Position numbers and translations under genes: made by a program
Notes under the pieces: model-generated
Databases searched by the model: none
The model's input: only the letters and a program-made list of their open reading frames with translations
What the model was told of the DNA's origin: nothing
In this document: positions 10,321 to 18,743 of the stretch, one piece after another
How positions within the stretch are numbered: the stretch's first letter is position 1
Layout of the letters: each line of letters begins with the position of its first letter
NCBI RefSeq assembly: GCF_037892425.1
Contig: NZ_JBBKTT010000001.1
Span: 682,001-746,000, forward strand
Source: Lacibacter sp. H375
GTDB lineage: Bacteria; Bacteroidota; Bacteroidia; Chitinophagales; Chitinophagaceae
Reading direction: 5' to 3'
Length of the DNA: 64,000 bases

Positions 10321-10389
10321 TTTCCTATTTCTTCATTACTTAGTAGGCTACTATTATAAACATGAATTTATTGGCTAAATCAATTACTC

Positions 10390-11526
10390 TTACCTCAACA
10401 CCTCTTCCAACTTCTTCTCCAAATCACTCCCTCTCAAATTATCTGCAATAATTTTTCCTGTTGGGTCAAGTAATACATTGTAAGGAATTCCATTGAAACC
10501 ATACAAACCGACAGCTTCACTATCCCAGAATTTTAAATCGCTGATATGTGTCCAGGTAAGACCATCTTTTTTAATGGCTTCTAACCAGGCATCCTTCGTT
10601 TTATCTAACGAAACACCAAGTATCGTAAAGTTTTTATTCTTATATTTATTATAAGCTGCTACTACATTTGGATTTTCGCCACGACAAGGGCCACACCAGC
10701 TTGCCCAGAAATCAACCAACACATACTTACCTTTTAAACTACTCAATGAAAAATTATTTCCATTTACATCAGGCATGGTAATATCAGGAGCCATTGTACC
10801 AATAGCTGGTGTATTTTGTTTTGGTGCCTGTGGTGCTGAAGCTACACTTTCACGATATTGTTTCACTACGGTTTGAATACCTGTATGCTTCGGAAAACGC
10901 TTCAGCAAATTGTTATACATCGCTTCGTTTTCCGTTGCATCTGTTCCTGTATTGATCGATGTGGCGAACATACTTACCATCGGACTTTTGTCTTCCATGG
11001 CAACTTTTTTTACATAAGTTTTGAAAGCTGTAACCATGTTTGTCATAGCCGCTTGCTGCACATTACGAAGACTATCGCCCTGAATTACATTCTGCAATTC
11101 GTATTGCATGCTGCCCAGCTTTTGTTGTGTGGCTGAGAGTGAATCAACAAACTCACGTAAGCGTTCACTTGCAGGAGAACCTTTGTAACTCAACTTGCGG
11201 ATATCATTCCAATCACCTGTAATGGTAATATCAGATTTGTCATTGATCACAAAAAACAATGGTCCGTTTTCAATCTGCGGGAAACGTAATTGCAACAATG
11301 ATTCTTCTGCTGCTTTTCCTTTCAATGAGAATTTACCGCCGTTCAATGTAATACTATCCAACACCTGCGGTGGCATGTTATCGAATGATATTTGTTCAAG
11401 GTAAACAACAGTAGCCGGTGCATTCTTCACTTCACCACTTACCGTAAAATTTTTACTTCCATTGTTTTCACATGCTGCAGCCGAAAAGGCAATCAATGCA
11501 ATGATTCCAATTTTTTTCATGTTCAT
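10390..11526 (-). CDS. TlpA-like thiol-disulfide oxidoreductase lipoprotein (DUF4369 plus AhpC/TSA-type domain)
   Basis: A 378-residue lipoprotein with lipobox SAAAC (C19). Residues about 25-120 form the DUF4369 domain (FTVSGEVKNAPATVVYLEQI). After a helical linker, residues about 240-378 form a thioredoxin-like domain of the TlpA/ResA kind with the redox motif WASWCGPCR (CGPC at 278-281) and the cis-Pro region GFNGIPYNVLLDP. Such proteins reduce disulfides or act in cytochrome c maturation and stress defence in the cell envelope; the exact partner is unknown. The gene begins 3 bases after the gatB stop codon, so the two share a transcript although their jobs are unrelated. ATG codons 1 and 3 are both possible starts. 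Confidence 0.9.
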   Translation of the reverse strand: MNMKKIGIIALIAFSAAACENNGSKNFTVSGEVKNAPATVVYLEQISFDNMPPQVLDSITLNGGKFSLKGKAAEESLLQLRFPQIENGPLFFVINDKSDITITGDWNDIRKLSYKGSPASERLREFVDSLSATQQKLGSMQYELQNVIQGDSLRNVQQAAMTNMVTAFKTYVKKVAMEDKSPMVSMFATSINTGTDATENEAMYNNLLKRFPKHTGIQTVVKQYRESVASAPQAPKQNTPAIGTMAPDITMPDVNGNNFSLSSLKGKYVLVDFWASWCGPCRGENPNVVAAYNKYKNKNFTILGVSLDKTKDAWLEAIKKDGLTWTHISDLKFWDSEAVGLYGFNGIPYNVLLDPTGKIIADNLRGSDLEKKLEEVLR

Positions 11527-11529
11527 TAT

Positions 11530-12981
11530 TTAGTTCGCTAATTTTTCTGTTACTAATTGATTCAGCAGCTTTGGATCGGCTTTACCTTTTGATTTCTTCA
11601 TCACTTCACCAACAAACAAACCAATCAACCCTTTCTTTCCTTTCTTATACTCGGTTACTTTCTCAGGCATATTGTTCAACACTTCATCGATCAACTTTTG
11701 CAACGCATCTTCATTACGTTCCTGGATTAGGTTCAACTGTTGTGCCAGTTCCAAGGCAGTTGTTCCATTGGATTGCAACATAGCAGGGAATAATTTCTGT
11801 GCTGCCATCGTATGACTCACTTTCCCATCTTCCACCAATTGAATGATCGATACAAGTTGTGCAGGTTTGATCGAAAGACTGCTGATCTCTTTTCCTTCTT
11901 CATTCAATACCGATTTCACCGGACCAAGCAACCAGTTGGCAATTTGCTTATATGATGTTGTTTCAGCTGCAGCAGCTTCAAAATAATCGGCCAGCTCTTT
12001 ATCATCAGTTAACAATGCAGCATCATATTCAGGCAATGCATATTGTTGAATAAACCGTTGCTTCTTTTGTTCGCTCAGCTCAGGCAATGCCGCTTTAATA
12101 GCATTGATGAATTCATCTGTAATTACAAACGGGGGCAGATCAGGATCAGCCATGTAACGGTAATCATCTGCATCTTCTTTAGTACGGATAGCAAATGTTG
12201 TTTCTGTATCAGGATTAAAGCCTCTCGTTTGCTGAACGATCATTTCACCTTTTTCTTTCATGTCGATCATCCGCATTACTTCATGATCAATTGCTTTTTT
12301 CAGAAATCGTATCGAGTTGAGATTTTTGATCTCCACTTTTGTTCCAAGCTTCTTCTCTCCTTTCAAACGGATTGAAATATTTGCATCGCAACGCAAACTG
12401 CCTTCTTCCATATTACCATCACACACGTTTAATGTGCGAACAAGTTTACGTACCTCAGTAACATATGCTGCTGCTTCATCGCCACTATGCAGATCGGGTT
12501 CTGTTACAATTTCAATTAACGGTACACCTGCACGGTTATAGTCAACAACAGAATAATTTTCTTCCTGGTCGTGCATACTCTTGCCCGCATCTTCTTCCAT
12601 GTGTATGCGGTTGAGTTGAATGTTCCGTTCTCCATCATCCGTTTTGATCTTCACAAACCCGCCAACACAAACAGGTGTGGTATGTTGCGATAGTTGATAG
12701 CCTTTCGGCAGATCGGGGTAGAAATAATGCTTGCGTGCAAAATAGTTTTTACGTTCAATTGCACAATTACAGGCAAGCCCCATACGCACTGCCAGTTCAA
12801 TAGCTTCTTTATTCAACTTGGGTAATGTGCCGGGATGAGCCAATGTAATGGGACTGATGTGTGTGTTTGGTTCAGAACCAAAACCTGCACTATCGCCACA
12901 AAACAATTTGCTTTTGGTGAGCAATTGGGCATGTACTTCCAGTCCTATGACTGCTTCATATTTATCACTGTAATTCGACAT
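11530..12981 (-). CDS. gatB: Asp-tRNA(Asn)/Glu-tRNA(Gln) amidotransferase subunit B
   Basis: A 483-residue protein, the normal size for GatB. It holds the kinase-like ATP/tRNA-binding fold that activates the misacylated Glu or Asp so GatA-derived ammonia can amidate it. The start at 12981 gives MSNYSDKYEAVIGLEVHAQL, where YEAVIGLEVHAQL is the family opening; the ORF extends only 15 bases further. Other GatB signatures are YFARKHYFYPDLPKGYQLSQ, NRAGVPLIEIVTEPD, GSLRCDANISIR and YRYMADPDLPP. The C-terminal YqeY-like tail (about 330-483) ends FVGEVMKKSKGKADPKLLNQ. gatA and gatC are not in the window. A -7 box and a hairpin lie upstream (13030-13082). Confidence 0.97.
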   Translation of the reverse strand: MSNYSDKYEAVIGLEVHAQLLTKSKLFCGDSAGFGSEPNTHISPITLAHPGTLPKLNKEAIELAVRMGLACNCAIERKNYFARKHYFYPDLPKGYQLSQHTTPVCVGGFVKIKTDDGERNIQLNRIHMEEDAGKSMHDQEENYSVVDYNRAGVPLIEIVTEPDLHSGDEAAAYVTEVRKLVRTLNVCDGNMEEGSLRCDANISIRLKGEKKLGTKVEIKNLNSIRFLKKAIDHEVMRMIDMKEKGEMIVQQTRGFNPDTETTFAIRTKEDADDYRYMADPDLPPFVITDEFINAIKAALPELSEQKKQRFIQQYALPEYDAALLTDDKELADYFEAAAAETTSYKQIANWLLGPVKSVLNEEGKEISSLSIKPAQLVSIIQLVEDGKVSHTMAAQKLFPAMLQSNGTTALELAQQLNLIQERNEDALQKLIDEVLNNMPEKVTEYKKGKKGLIGLFVGEVMKKSKGKADPKLLNQLVTEKLAN

Positions 12982-13029
12982 AAAGTTTATTTTCAACTCT
13001 TTTTGCCTCGACTAGCCGATCGACAAAAA

Positions 13030-13075
13030 GCCAACCCTTCGACTACTCTATGGGTAGCCCTTGGTTTGGGTTGGC
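13030..13075 (-). terminator. Terminator-like hairpin before gatB, overlapping its promoter
   Basis: On the minus strand gccaaccc (13075-13068) pairs with gggttggc (13037-13030), followed at once by five T residues (13029-13025). Loop of 30 bases. The first base of the upstream arm is also the last base of the gatB -7 box. Confidence 0.5.
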
Positions 13076-13082
13076 AAAAATA
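13075..13082 (-). promoter_or_regulatory. -7 promoter box for gatB
   Basis: Minus strand reads TATTTTTG, a perfect TAnnTTTG, 93 bases before the gatB ATG. Confidence 0.4.
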
Positions 13083-13124
13083 CCCGTTTTACCCCGAAGC
13101 ATCTGTGAGTAAGCTCACAAAAAA

Positions 13125-13146
13125 GTCCCCCGGTTGACCGGGGGAC
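13125..13146 (-). terminator. Terminator of the two-PDZ gene
   Basis: Perfect 9-bp stem gtcccccgg (13125-13133) / ccgggggac (13138-13146) with a 4-base loop, followed on the minus strand by TTTTTT (13124-13119). A further small hairpin, gtgag/ctcac (13105-13118), follows. Confidence 0.88.
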
Positions 13147-13174
13147 GAACTAAATCAGAATATTTATCGAAAAC

Positions 13175-14224
13175 TTAGAGATCTGCCTTGTTGAGTTTCT
13201 TTGGGATCTTCACTTCAACGGTAACGGGTTTGCCTGCACGTAAAACTTTCACTGTCCAGAGGTTTTGCTCATTATTAGCACGCAATGCTTCTCGGGCTTC
13301 AGCCACATTTTTCACTGCTTTACCATTCACTTCTGTGATCACATCATCTTTCTGTAAACCGCTTTTTGCTGACGGTGAATCTGCTTCCACTTCCAATACT
13401 TTCACACCATTTCCTTCCTCTGTATCCTGGATGGTAGCGCCAAATTTTGGACGGCCACCTTGATAGATCCTGATCTGATCTTGCAAACCATGCAAACGTG
13501 GTTGCAGATGTTCGAAATTGAATTGTCCATCGCCAAAATGCATATCAGGCATCTTGAAGTTGAAGTTATGCATGCCCTCAGGTCCTTTGCTTTCGCCTAG
13601 TTTTGCTTTTGCTTTCTTCTCTCTTCCATCACGCAAATAAGTGATCTCCACTTCATCATTTGGTTTCTTTGCATGCACAGCTTCGCTGAGATCTGAAGGA
13701 GAGCCAATCTTCTTATCGCCTACTTTGGTAATTATGTCGCCTTTTTGCAATCCGGCTTTTTCAGCAGGAGTTTCTTTCTGTACCTCTTCAACCAATGCAC
13801 CTTTATCGTGATCTTCCGTAACAACACCAAGGAAAGCAGCCGACTTCCAGTTCATTTCAAACTCTTTTAGGAAATGATCACCATTGAACTGCTCCCAGTT
13901 ACCATCATGCTGGAATCGATAAGCACCACGAGGCGCTGTTACACGCACTTTAGGTGAACGGAAAACAAACTCATCGTCACCATCAAAACGATGAATGATG
14001 ATATCTTTATCGCCTTTTTCCACCGGTTTGCCATTGACGGTTACTTTATCACCCTCAATAACAATAGTGGTCTTTTCTGTTTTATCACCTTTTTTACGGA
14101 TGATTATCTGCTCTTTCTTTTCTTCTTTTTCCCTTTTTTCTTTTTTATCCTGAGCCGATGCAGAAAGGGTAAGCAATTGGGTAGCGGCTACAAATGCGCA
14201 AGCATACACTGAAATACGTTTCAT
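13175..14224 (-). CDS. Periplasmic protein with two PDZ domains
   Basis: A 349-residue protein with a signal peptide (cleavage near SASAQ-D, residue 25). A highly charged stretch (DKKEKREKEEKKEQIIIRKK, 26-45) leads into a short beta region. Two PDZ domains follow: about 130-210 (FLGVVTEDHDKGALVEEV, AEKAGLQKGDIITKVGDKKI) and about 255-340 (FGATIQDTEEGNGVKVLEVE, SAKSGLQKDDVITEVNGKAV). The PDZ pair resembles that of HtrA/DegP proteases, but there is no trypsin-like domain or Ser-His-Asp triad. It could therefore bind exposed C-termini or act as an adaptor or chaperone rather than a protease. It stands alone, with its own terminator at 13125-13146. Function beyond PDZ binding is not known. Confidence 0.85.
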   Translation of the reverse strand: MKRISVYACAFVAATQLLTLSASAQDKKEKREKEEKKEQIIIRKKGDKTEKTTIVIEGDKVTVNGKPVEKGDKDIIIHRFDGDDEFVFRSPKVRVTAPRGAYRFQHDGNWEQFNGDHFLKEFEMNWKSAAFLGVVTEDHDKGALVEEVQKETPAEKAGLQKGDIITKVGDKKIGSPSDLSEAVHAKKPNDEVEITYLRDGREKKAKAKLGESKGPEGMHNFNFKMPDMHFGDGQFNFEHLQPRLHGLQDQIRIYQGGRPKFGATIQDTEEGNGVKVLEVEADSPSAKSGLQKDDVITEVNGKAVKNVAEAREALRANNEQNLWTVKVLRAGKPVTVEVKIPKKLNKADL

Positions 14225-14338
14225 ATAAATAAGGTTTTATTAGTTGACAGGGCTAATGTACGAACATTTTCTTATTTACGAATTATTTCGGAGATTTTCT
14301 GATTTTTTAACATTTTGGCTGACAGACTCCTAAAATAG

Positions 14339-14367
14339 AACCGCCGTAACTGGAAGCTACGGCGGTT
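14339..14367 (-). terminator. Hairpin after alaS
   Basis: Ten-bp perfect stem aaccgccgta (14339-14348) / tacggcggtt (14358-14367), loop of 9 bases, 38 bases past the alaS stop codon. The minus-strand tail (ctatttta) is only weakly T-rich. Confidence 0.65.
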
Positions 14368-14404
14368 AATAACTAAGATGTGGAACTCTTCGTGATGTTA
14401 AACA

Positions 14405-17029
14405 CTATAATAATCCTTTCACTTTTTCAATTACCTGTTGCAAATTGCTTGCATCCTGTCCACCGGCTGTTGCCAATGTTTTTTGACCGCCACCACCACC
14501 TTTGATTAGAGGTGCAATATGTTCTTTAATGATCTTACCGGCATCAAGATCTTTTGCAGCAGCTACAGTATCGCTGATACCAACAGCTACAAATGGTTTC
14601 CCATCGATGTTGGCACAAAGCACAGCCACATAATCGTTGAGATTTGTTTTGAGATCGAAACAGATCTTCTTCAGCGCATCTGCATTGCTTACCTCAACAA
14701 TATCTCCAATGAAAGTGATATTGTTGATGATCTCATCTTTCTGCAAGAGTTCATTACGCAGCACTACGAGTTGACGTGCTTCCAGTTTTTCCAGTTTCTT
14801 TTTCAGTTCATTGTTTTCTGATTGCAGGTTTTCAATTGACTTGCTGAGGTCTTTCGGATTTTTTAATAAGCCCCGAATTGCATGAATTGACTCGAATTCT
14901 TTATTCACGAATTGTTCTGCTGCAAAACCTGTAAACGCTTCAACACGACGAACACCTGCTGCGACTGCTCCTTCAGATGTTATTTTAAAAAATCCAAGTT
15001 CTCCTGTTGAACCAACATGTGTACCACCGCATAATTCAACGGAATATTTTTCATCCATAATGACCACACGCACTACATCTGCATATTTCTCACCAAACAG
15101 AGCCGTAGCACCAAATGCAATGGCTTCCTCTTTCGGCATTTCTTTTATTACAACTGGAATATTTGCTCTGATCTTTTCATTCACCAATGCTTCAACCTTT
15201 GCAATTTCTTCATCGGTCATTTTTGCAAAATGCGAAAAATCAAAGCGCAGGTATTCCTCATTTACCAAACTACCTTTCTGTGCCACGTGTGTGCCCAATA
15301 CTTTACGCAATGCAGCGTGCATTAAGTGAGTAGCCGAATGATGTACAGCAATTTTCTTTCTACGCTCAGCATCAACTTTTGCAGATACCACTGCCGACAT
15401 ATTCATCGGTAACTGATCAATGAAATGAATGATAAGATCATTTTCTTTCTTTGTATCTGTTACAATTGCTACTTCTCCATCAAAACTCAATTCACCTGTA
15501 TCACCCACCTGGCCGCCACTTTCTGCATAGAAAGGTGTTTTTTCCAAAACGATTTGAAAAGATGTTTTTCCTTTGATGTTCACCTTGCGGTATTTCACCA
15601 CTTTACTGTTTGCTTCGGTGGTAGTGTATCCAACAAATTCAACCGCATTGTTTGGTACAACTTCAAACCAGTCTTCTGTATCAATGGTTGTTGCTGCACG
15701 GCTACGTTCCTTCTGTTCATTCAATGCAGCTTCAAAACCTTTCTCATCAATGGTTAAATTATTTTCACCAGCGATCAATCGTGTAAGATCAATCGGGAAA
15801 CCATATGTATCAAATAATTCAAATGCTGCTTTACCATCAATGGTTGAACCCTTCGCATCATTTACAATATCATCAATACGCCTCAATCCTTTTTCCAATG
15901 TGCGTAAGAATGCATCTTCTTCTTCCTTCACTACTTTCTGCACAAAACTTTCCTGTGCCTTCAGCTCAGAAAACACTTTTTCGAATTGTGTTGCCAATAC
16001 AGGCACGAGTTGATGTAACAACGGTTGCTTATAACCGAGATAAGAATAATAATAACGAACAGCTCTTCTTAAAATCCTGCGGATAACATAACCTGCCCCG
16101 GTATTACTTGGCAATTGACCATCAGCAATGGTGAAACAAATAGCACGGATATGATCGGCCAATACACGGAAGGCAACGCTTTCCTTATCATCGCCTGCTG
16201 TATATTTTTTGCCAACGATCGTTTCAACTGCAGCAATAGTGCTGGTGAAAATATCTGTATCGTAATTGCTTTGTTTGTTTTGTAATACACGGGTTAAACG
16301 TTCGAAACCCATTCCTGTATCAACATGCTTCGCAGGCAATGGCTCAAGTGAACCATCTTTCAAACGATTGAATTGAATGAATACATTGTTCCATATTTCG
16401 ATCACTTGCGGATGATCATTGTTCACCAATGTTTTTCCATCAACCAGTTTGCGTTCTTCATCTGTTCTGCAATCAACATGAATTTCAGTACAAGGGCCGC
16501 ATGGTCCGGTATCACCCATCTCCCAGAAATTATCTTTCTTGTTACCTAACAAAATCCTGTCTTCGGCAATTACTTTCTTCCATTCATTCCATGCTTCTTC
16601 ATCTTTAGGTATATTCTCTTTCTCATCACCTTCAAATACGGTTACGTATAAACGATCTTTTGGAATGCCATACACATCTGCCAACAGTTCCCAGCTCCAT
16701 GCAATGGCTTCTTTCTTGAAATAATCACCAAAGCTCCAGTTGCCAAGCATTTCAAACATGGTGTGGTGATAGGTGTCAACACCTACTTCTTCCAGATCGT
16801 TATGTTTCCCGCTCACACGCAAACATTTTTGCGTATCGGCCACACGGGTATGCTCGGGTTTCCGGTTGCCGAGAAAATAATCCTTAAACTGGTTCATCCC
16901 TGCATTGGTAAACAATAATGTAGGATCATTCTTCACCACTATCGGTGCCGAGGGAACGATTTGGTGCTTTTTAGAAGCAAAAAAATCTAAGTATTTCTGT
17001 CTTATTTCAGCGGCAGTCATCATATTCAT
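14405..17029 (-). CDS. alaS: Alanine--tRNA ligase
   Basis: About 874 residues, normal for AlaS. It charges tRNA(Ala) and removes misactivated Ser/Gly. The start lies at one of three clustered ATGs (17029, 17023, 17020) giving MTAAEIRQKYLDFF; the 92 codons of open frame before that have no AlaS character and overlap the promoter. The order is a class II catalytic core (HTRVADTQKCLRVSGKHNDL, MFEMLGNWSFGDYF, about 40-100), then the tRNA-recognition helices. Next comes the editing domain with HHSATHLMHA (near 560) and CGGTHVG (near 665), which holds the zinc ligands. The C-Ala domain ends with GGGGGQKTLATAGGQD. A -7 box sits at 17097-17104. Confidence 0.97.
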   Translation of the reverse strand: MNMMTAAEIRQKYLDFFASKKHQIVPSAPIVVKNDPTLLFTNAGMNQFKDYFLGNRKPEHTRVADTQKCLRVSGKHNDLEEVGVDTYHHTMFEMLGNWSFGDYFKKEAIAWSWELLADVYGIPKDRLYVTVFEGDEKENIPKDEEAWNEWKKVIAEDRILLGNKKDNFWEMGDTGPCGPCTEIHVDCRTDEERKLVDGKTLVNNDHPQVIEIWNNVFIQFNRLKDGSLEPLPAKHVDTGMGFERLTRVLQNKQSNYDTDIFTSTIAAVETIVGKKYTAGDDKESVAFRVLADHIRAICFTIADGQLPSNTGAGYVIRRILRRAVRYYYSYLGYKQPLLHQLVPVLATQFEKVFSELKAQESFVQKVVKEEEDAFLRTLEKGLRRIDDIVNDAKGSTIDGKAAFELFDTYGFPIDLTRLIAGENNLTIDEKGFEAALNEQKERSRAATTIDTEDWFEVVPNNAVEFVGYTTTEANSKVVKYRKVNIKGKTSFQIVLEKTPFYAESGGQVGDTGELSFDGEVAIVTDTKKENDLIIHFIDQLPMNMSAVVSAKVDAERRKKIAVHHSATHLMHAALRKVLGTHVAQKGSLVNEEYLRFDFSHFAKMTDEEIAKVEALVNEKIRANIPVVIKEMPKEEAIAFGATALFGEKYADVVRVVIMDEKYSVELCGGTHVGSTGELGFFKITSEGAVAAGVRRVEAFTGFAAEQFVNKEFESIHAIRGLLKNPKDLSKSIENLQSENNELKKKLEKLEARQLVVLRNELLQKDEIINNITFIGDIVEVSNADALKKICFDLKTNLNDYVAVLCANIDGKPFVAVGISDTVAAAKDLDAGKIIKEHIAPLIKGGGGGQKTLATAGGQDASNLQQVIEKVKGLL

Positions 17030-17065
17030 CCCGTGTTTGGATTGATTTTTGAGGAGTGATACACC

Positions 17066-17073
17066 TATATTTG
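17066..17073 (+). promoter_or_regulatory. -7 promoter box for the M23 peptidase gene
   Basis: TATATTTG, perfect TAnnTTTG, 61 bases before the ATG at 17135. It faces and nearly abuts the alaS box at 17097-17104. Confidence 0.4.
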
Positions 17074-17096
17074 TAAAACCCCTTTTTAATGGGTAG

Positions 17097-17104
17097 CAAA
17101 GGTA
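17097..17104 (-). promoter_or_regulatory. -7 promoter box for alaS
   Basis: Minus strand TACCTTTG, perfect TAnnTTTG, 67 bases before the first of the clustered alaS ATGs. Confidence 0.5.
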
Positions 17105-17134
17105 CGCCAAACCTATGACCACCTGATTGCTTAT

Positions 17135-18106
17135 ATGAAGAAAGTAAAGTATTTCTACAATACAAATACGCTCCGGTATGAGAAACTGGTGACGCCCCTG
17201 CGGGTAAAACTGCTGCGGGTGTTTAGTTTTTTGGCGGCTGTTACAGTGGCTGGTTTTCTTTTTATGCAGATCTCCTATCGCTATTTCCCTTCGGCTAACG
17301 AGCAACGGTTGCGGAATGAAAATAACCGGATCAGGGATAGTTACAGCATTTTGAGTGGCGAGATCAAACGGATGAACCAGGAACTTCGTGAAATTGAGAA
17401 GCGTGATAACCAGGTGTACCGCTCAATTTTTGAAGCAAGCCCCATTCCTGATAGTGCCAGGGCTAAAATGATGGAAAAACAGGCGGAAGATCGTTTGATC
17501 GCCAGCCTTAGTGAAGATGAACTTAACACAACCATTCTTCAACAGATCAACACACTCCGCAGCCGGATCTACGCACAAAACATTTCGTTCAATGCAATTG
17601 ACGGCATGATCAAAAACAAAGAAGCGTTATTGGCTGCTACTCCCGCTATTCAACCCGTGAGTAATAAAGAATTATCAAGATTAGCGTCAGGTTTTGGTTA
17701 CCGTATCGATCCTGTTTATAAAACCACAAAATTTCATGCGGGTCTCGATTTTGCTGCACCACAAGGCACGCCTATCTATGCAACTGCCGATGGTACGGTA
17801 ACTCTTGCGGGTAATACAGCAAATGGATATGGCAATCATGTGGTGATCAATCATGGCTATGGTTATGAAACATTGTATGGTCATATGGTGCGTGTGAAGG
17901 CAAGAAGAGGACAACGTATCCGTCGTGGTGAAGTGATAGGTTGGGTGGGCAGTACCGGAAAAAGTACCGGACCTCACCTGCATTACGAAGTACACAAAAA
18001 TGGTCGAGACTTGGATCCGATCTATTTCTTTTATAATGATCTTACTCCTGAGCAATTCGATCGTATGCTTAAGATAGCGGCAACGGGTAATCAGAGTTTT
18101 GATTAG
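17135..18106 (+). CDS. Membrane-anchored M23 (LytM-type) peptidase
   Basis: A 323-residue protein: short basic cytosolic start, one TM (about 29-47, VFSFLAAVTVAGFLFMQISY), a periplasmic coiled coil (about 52-160), and a C-terminal M23 domain (about 180-300). Zinc ligands are present: HAGLD gives the first His and Asp, and HLHYEV gives the last His. The GYGNHVVINHGYGYETLYGH strand is typical. An intact site argues for real D,D-endopeptidase activity on peptidoglycan cross-links, unlike EnvC/NlpD-type activators that lack ligands. It is transcribed divergently from alaS. Its target and any FtsEX-like partner are not visible here. Confidence 0.92.
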   Translation: MKKVKYFYNTNTLRYEKLVTPLRVKLLRVFSFLAAVTVAGFLFMQISYRYFPSANEQRLRNENNRIRDSYSILSGEIKRMNQELREIEKRDNQVYRSIFEASPIPDSARAKMMEKQAEDRLIASLSEDELNTTILQQINTLRSRIYAQNISFNAIDGMIKNKEALLAATPAIQPVSNKELSRLASGFGYRIDPVYKTTKFHAGLDFAAPQGTPIYATADGTVTLAGNTANGYGNHVVINHGYGYETLYGHMVRVKARRGQRIRRGEVIGWVGSTGKSTGPHLHYEVHKNGRDLDPIYFFYNDLTPEQFDRMLKIAATGNQSFD

Positions 18107-18115
18107 TGAATAGTT

Positions 18116-18182
18116 GATAGTTCATGGTTCATAGAAAAATCATAAACTACCATGAACTATAAACCATGAACCATGAGCTATC
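18116..18182. repeat. Imperfect inverted repeat built of ttcatggttcat words
   Basis: gatagttcatggttcat (18116-18132) pairs with atgaaccatgagctatc (18166-18182), 16 of 17 bases. The spacer adds two more catgaac/ccatgaa copies. It may end the M23 transcript, but no T-run follows. Confidence 0.7.
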
Positions 18183-18193
18183 GGCTGAATCGT

Positions 18194-18201
18194 TACTTTT
18201 G
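18194..18201 (+). promoter_or_regulatory. -7 promoter box for the MerR-type gene
   Basis: TACTTTTG, a perfect TAnnTTTG. A start site about 3 bases later would precede the in-frame CTG codon at 18218 by some 13 bases. Confidence 0.5.
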
Positions 18202-18292
18202 CTGAAACAACTTACAACTGGCAACACCTGCACAAATAGCATTTGAATTTGATGAACCGCCAAAGTCGGCGCCAAGGCGTGGACGTAAGCCA

Positions 18293-18715
18293 TTGAACAA
18301 ACCTCCCAAGCCTAAGCAAAAGCGTGGCCGCAAGAGTTTGAAAGATATGGGTGATGAGGCGGAGTTTGTTGAATTACCATCGGATGAAGTGTTGGGTAAA
18401 AAATTGTATTACAGTATTGGTGAAGTGTGTGATCTGTTTCAGATCAATCCATCTTCTATCCGTTATTGGGAAACAGAATTTACTTTCCTGAAGCCACGTA
18501 AGAATAAAAAAGGTGATCGCTTCTTTAATGCAACCGAAGTAAAAAAAGTTCATCTTATTTACTACCTGCTGCGTTATAAAAAATATACCATTGAAGCAGC
18601 CAAAGATTATTTAAAACAACATAAAAATGATTCAGAAACGGAGGTAAGGTTTGAACTGGTGAAGAGTTTACAACAGATCAAACAATTCCTCTTGGCACTA
18701 AAAGCCGACCTGTAA
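18293..18715 (+). CDS. MerR-family transcriptional regulator
   Basis: From the TTG at 18293 the protein is 140 residues. It has one winged-helix MerR DNA-binding domain (YYSIGEVCDLFQINPSSIRY, then WETEF and the wing NKKGDRFFNATEVKKV) and a short helical tail with no effector domain. The frame stays open upstream to a stop at 18203-18205. The extra codons read sensibly (ATPAQIAFEFDEPPKSAPRR, then GRKPL), including a second RGRK motif like the RGRKS after the TTG. The only candidate earlier start is CTG at 18218 (165 residues). Short MerR proteins of this type are common in Bacteroidota; the target genes are unknown. Family call firm, start uncertain. Confidence 0.88.
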   Translation: MNKPPKPKQKRGRKSLKDMGDEAEFVELPSDEVLGKKLYYSIGEVCDLFQINPSSIRYWETEFTFLKPRKNKKGDRFFNATEVKKVHLIYYLLRYKKYTIEAAKDYLKQHKNDSETEVRFELVKSLQQIKQFLLALKADL

Positions 18716-18743
18716 AACTATTCGTGCAACGAAACAATTCAAT

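Noticed and set aside
13175-14224. Calling the two-PDZ protein a DegP/HtrA protease
   Set aside because: There is no trypsin-like domain or catalytic triad; only the PDZ domains are shared.
15573-16013. 146-codon plus-strand ORF inside alaS
   Set aside because: It is antisense to a firmly identified alaS, Ser/Phe-rich and without any recognisable domain.
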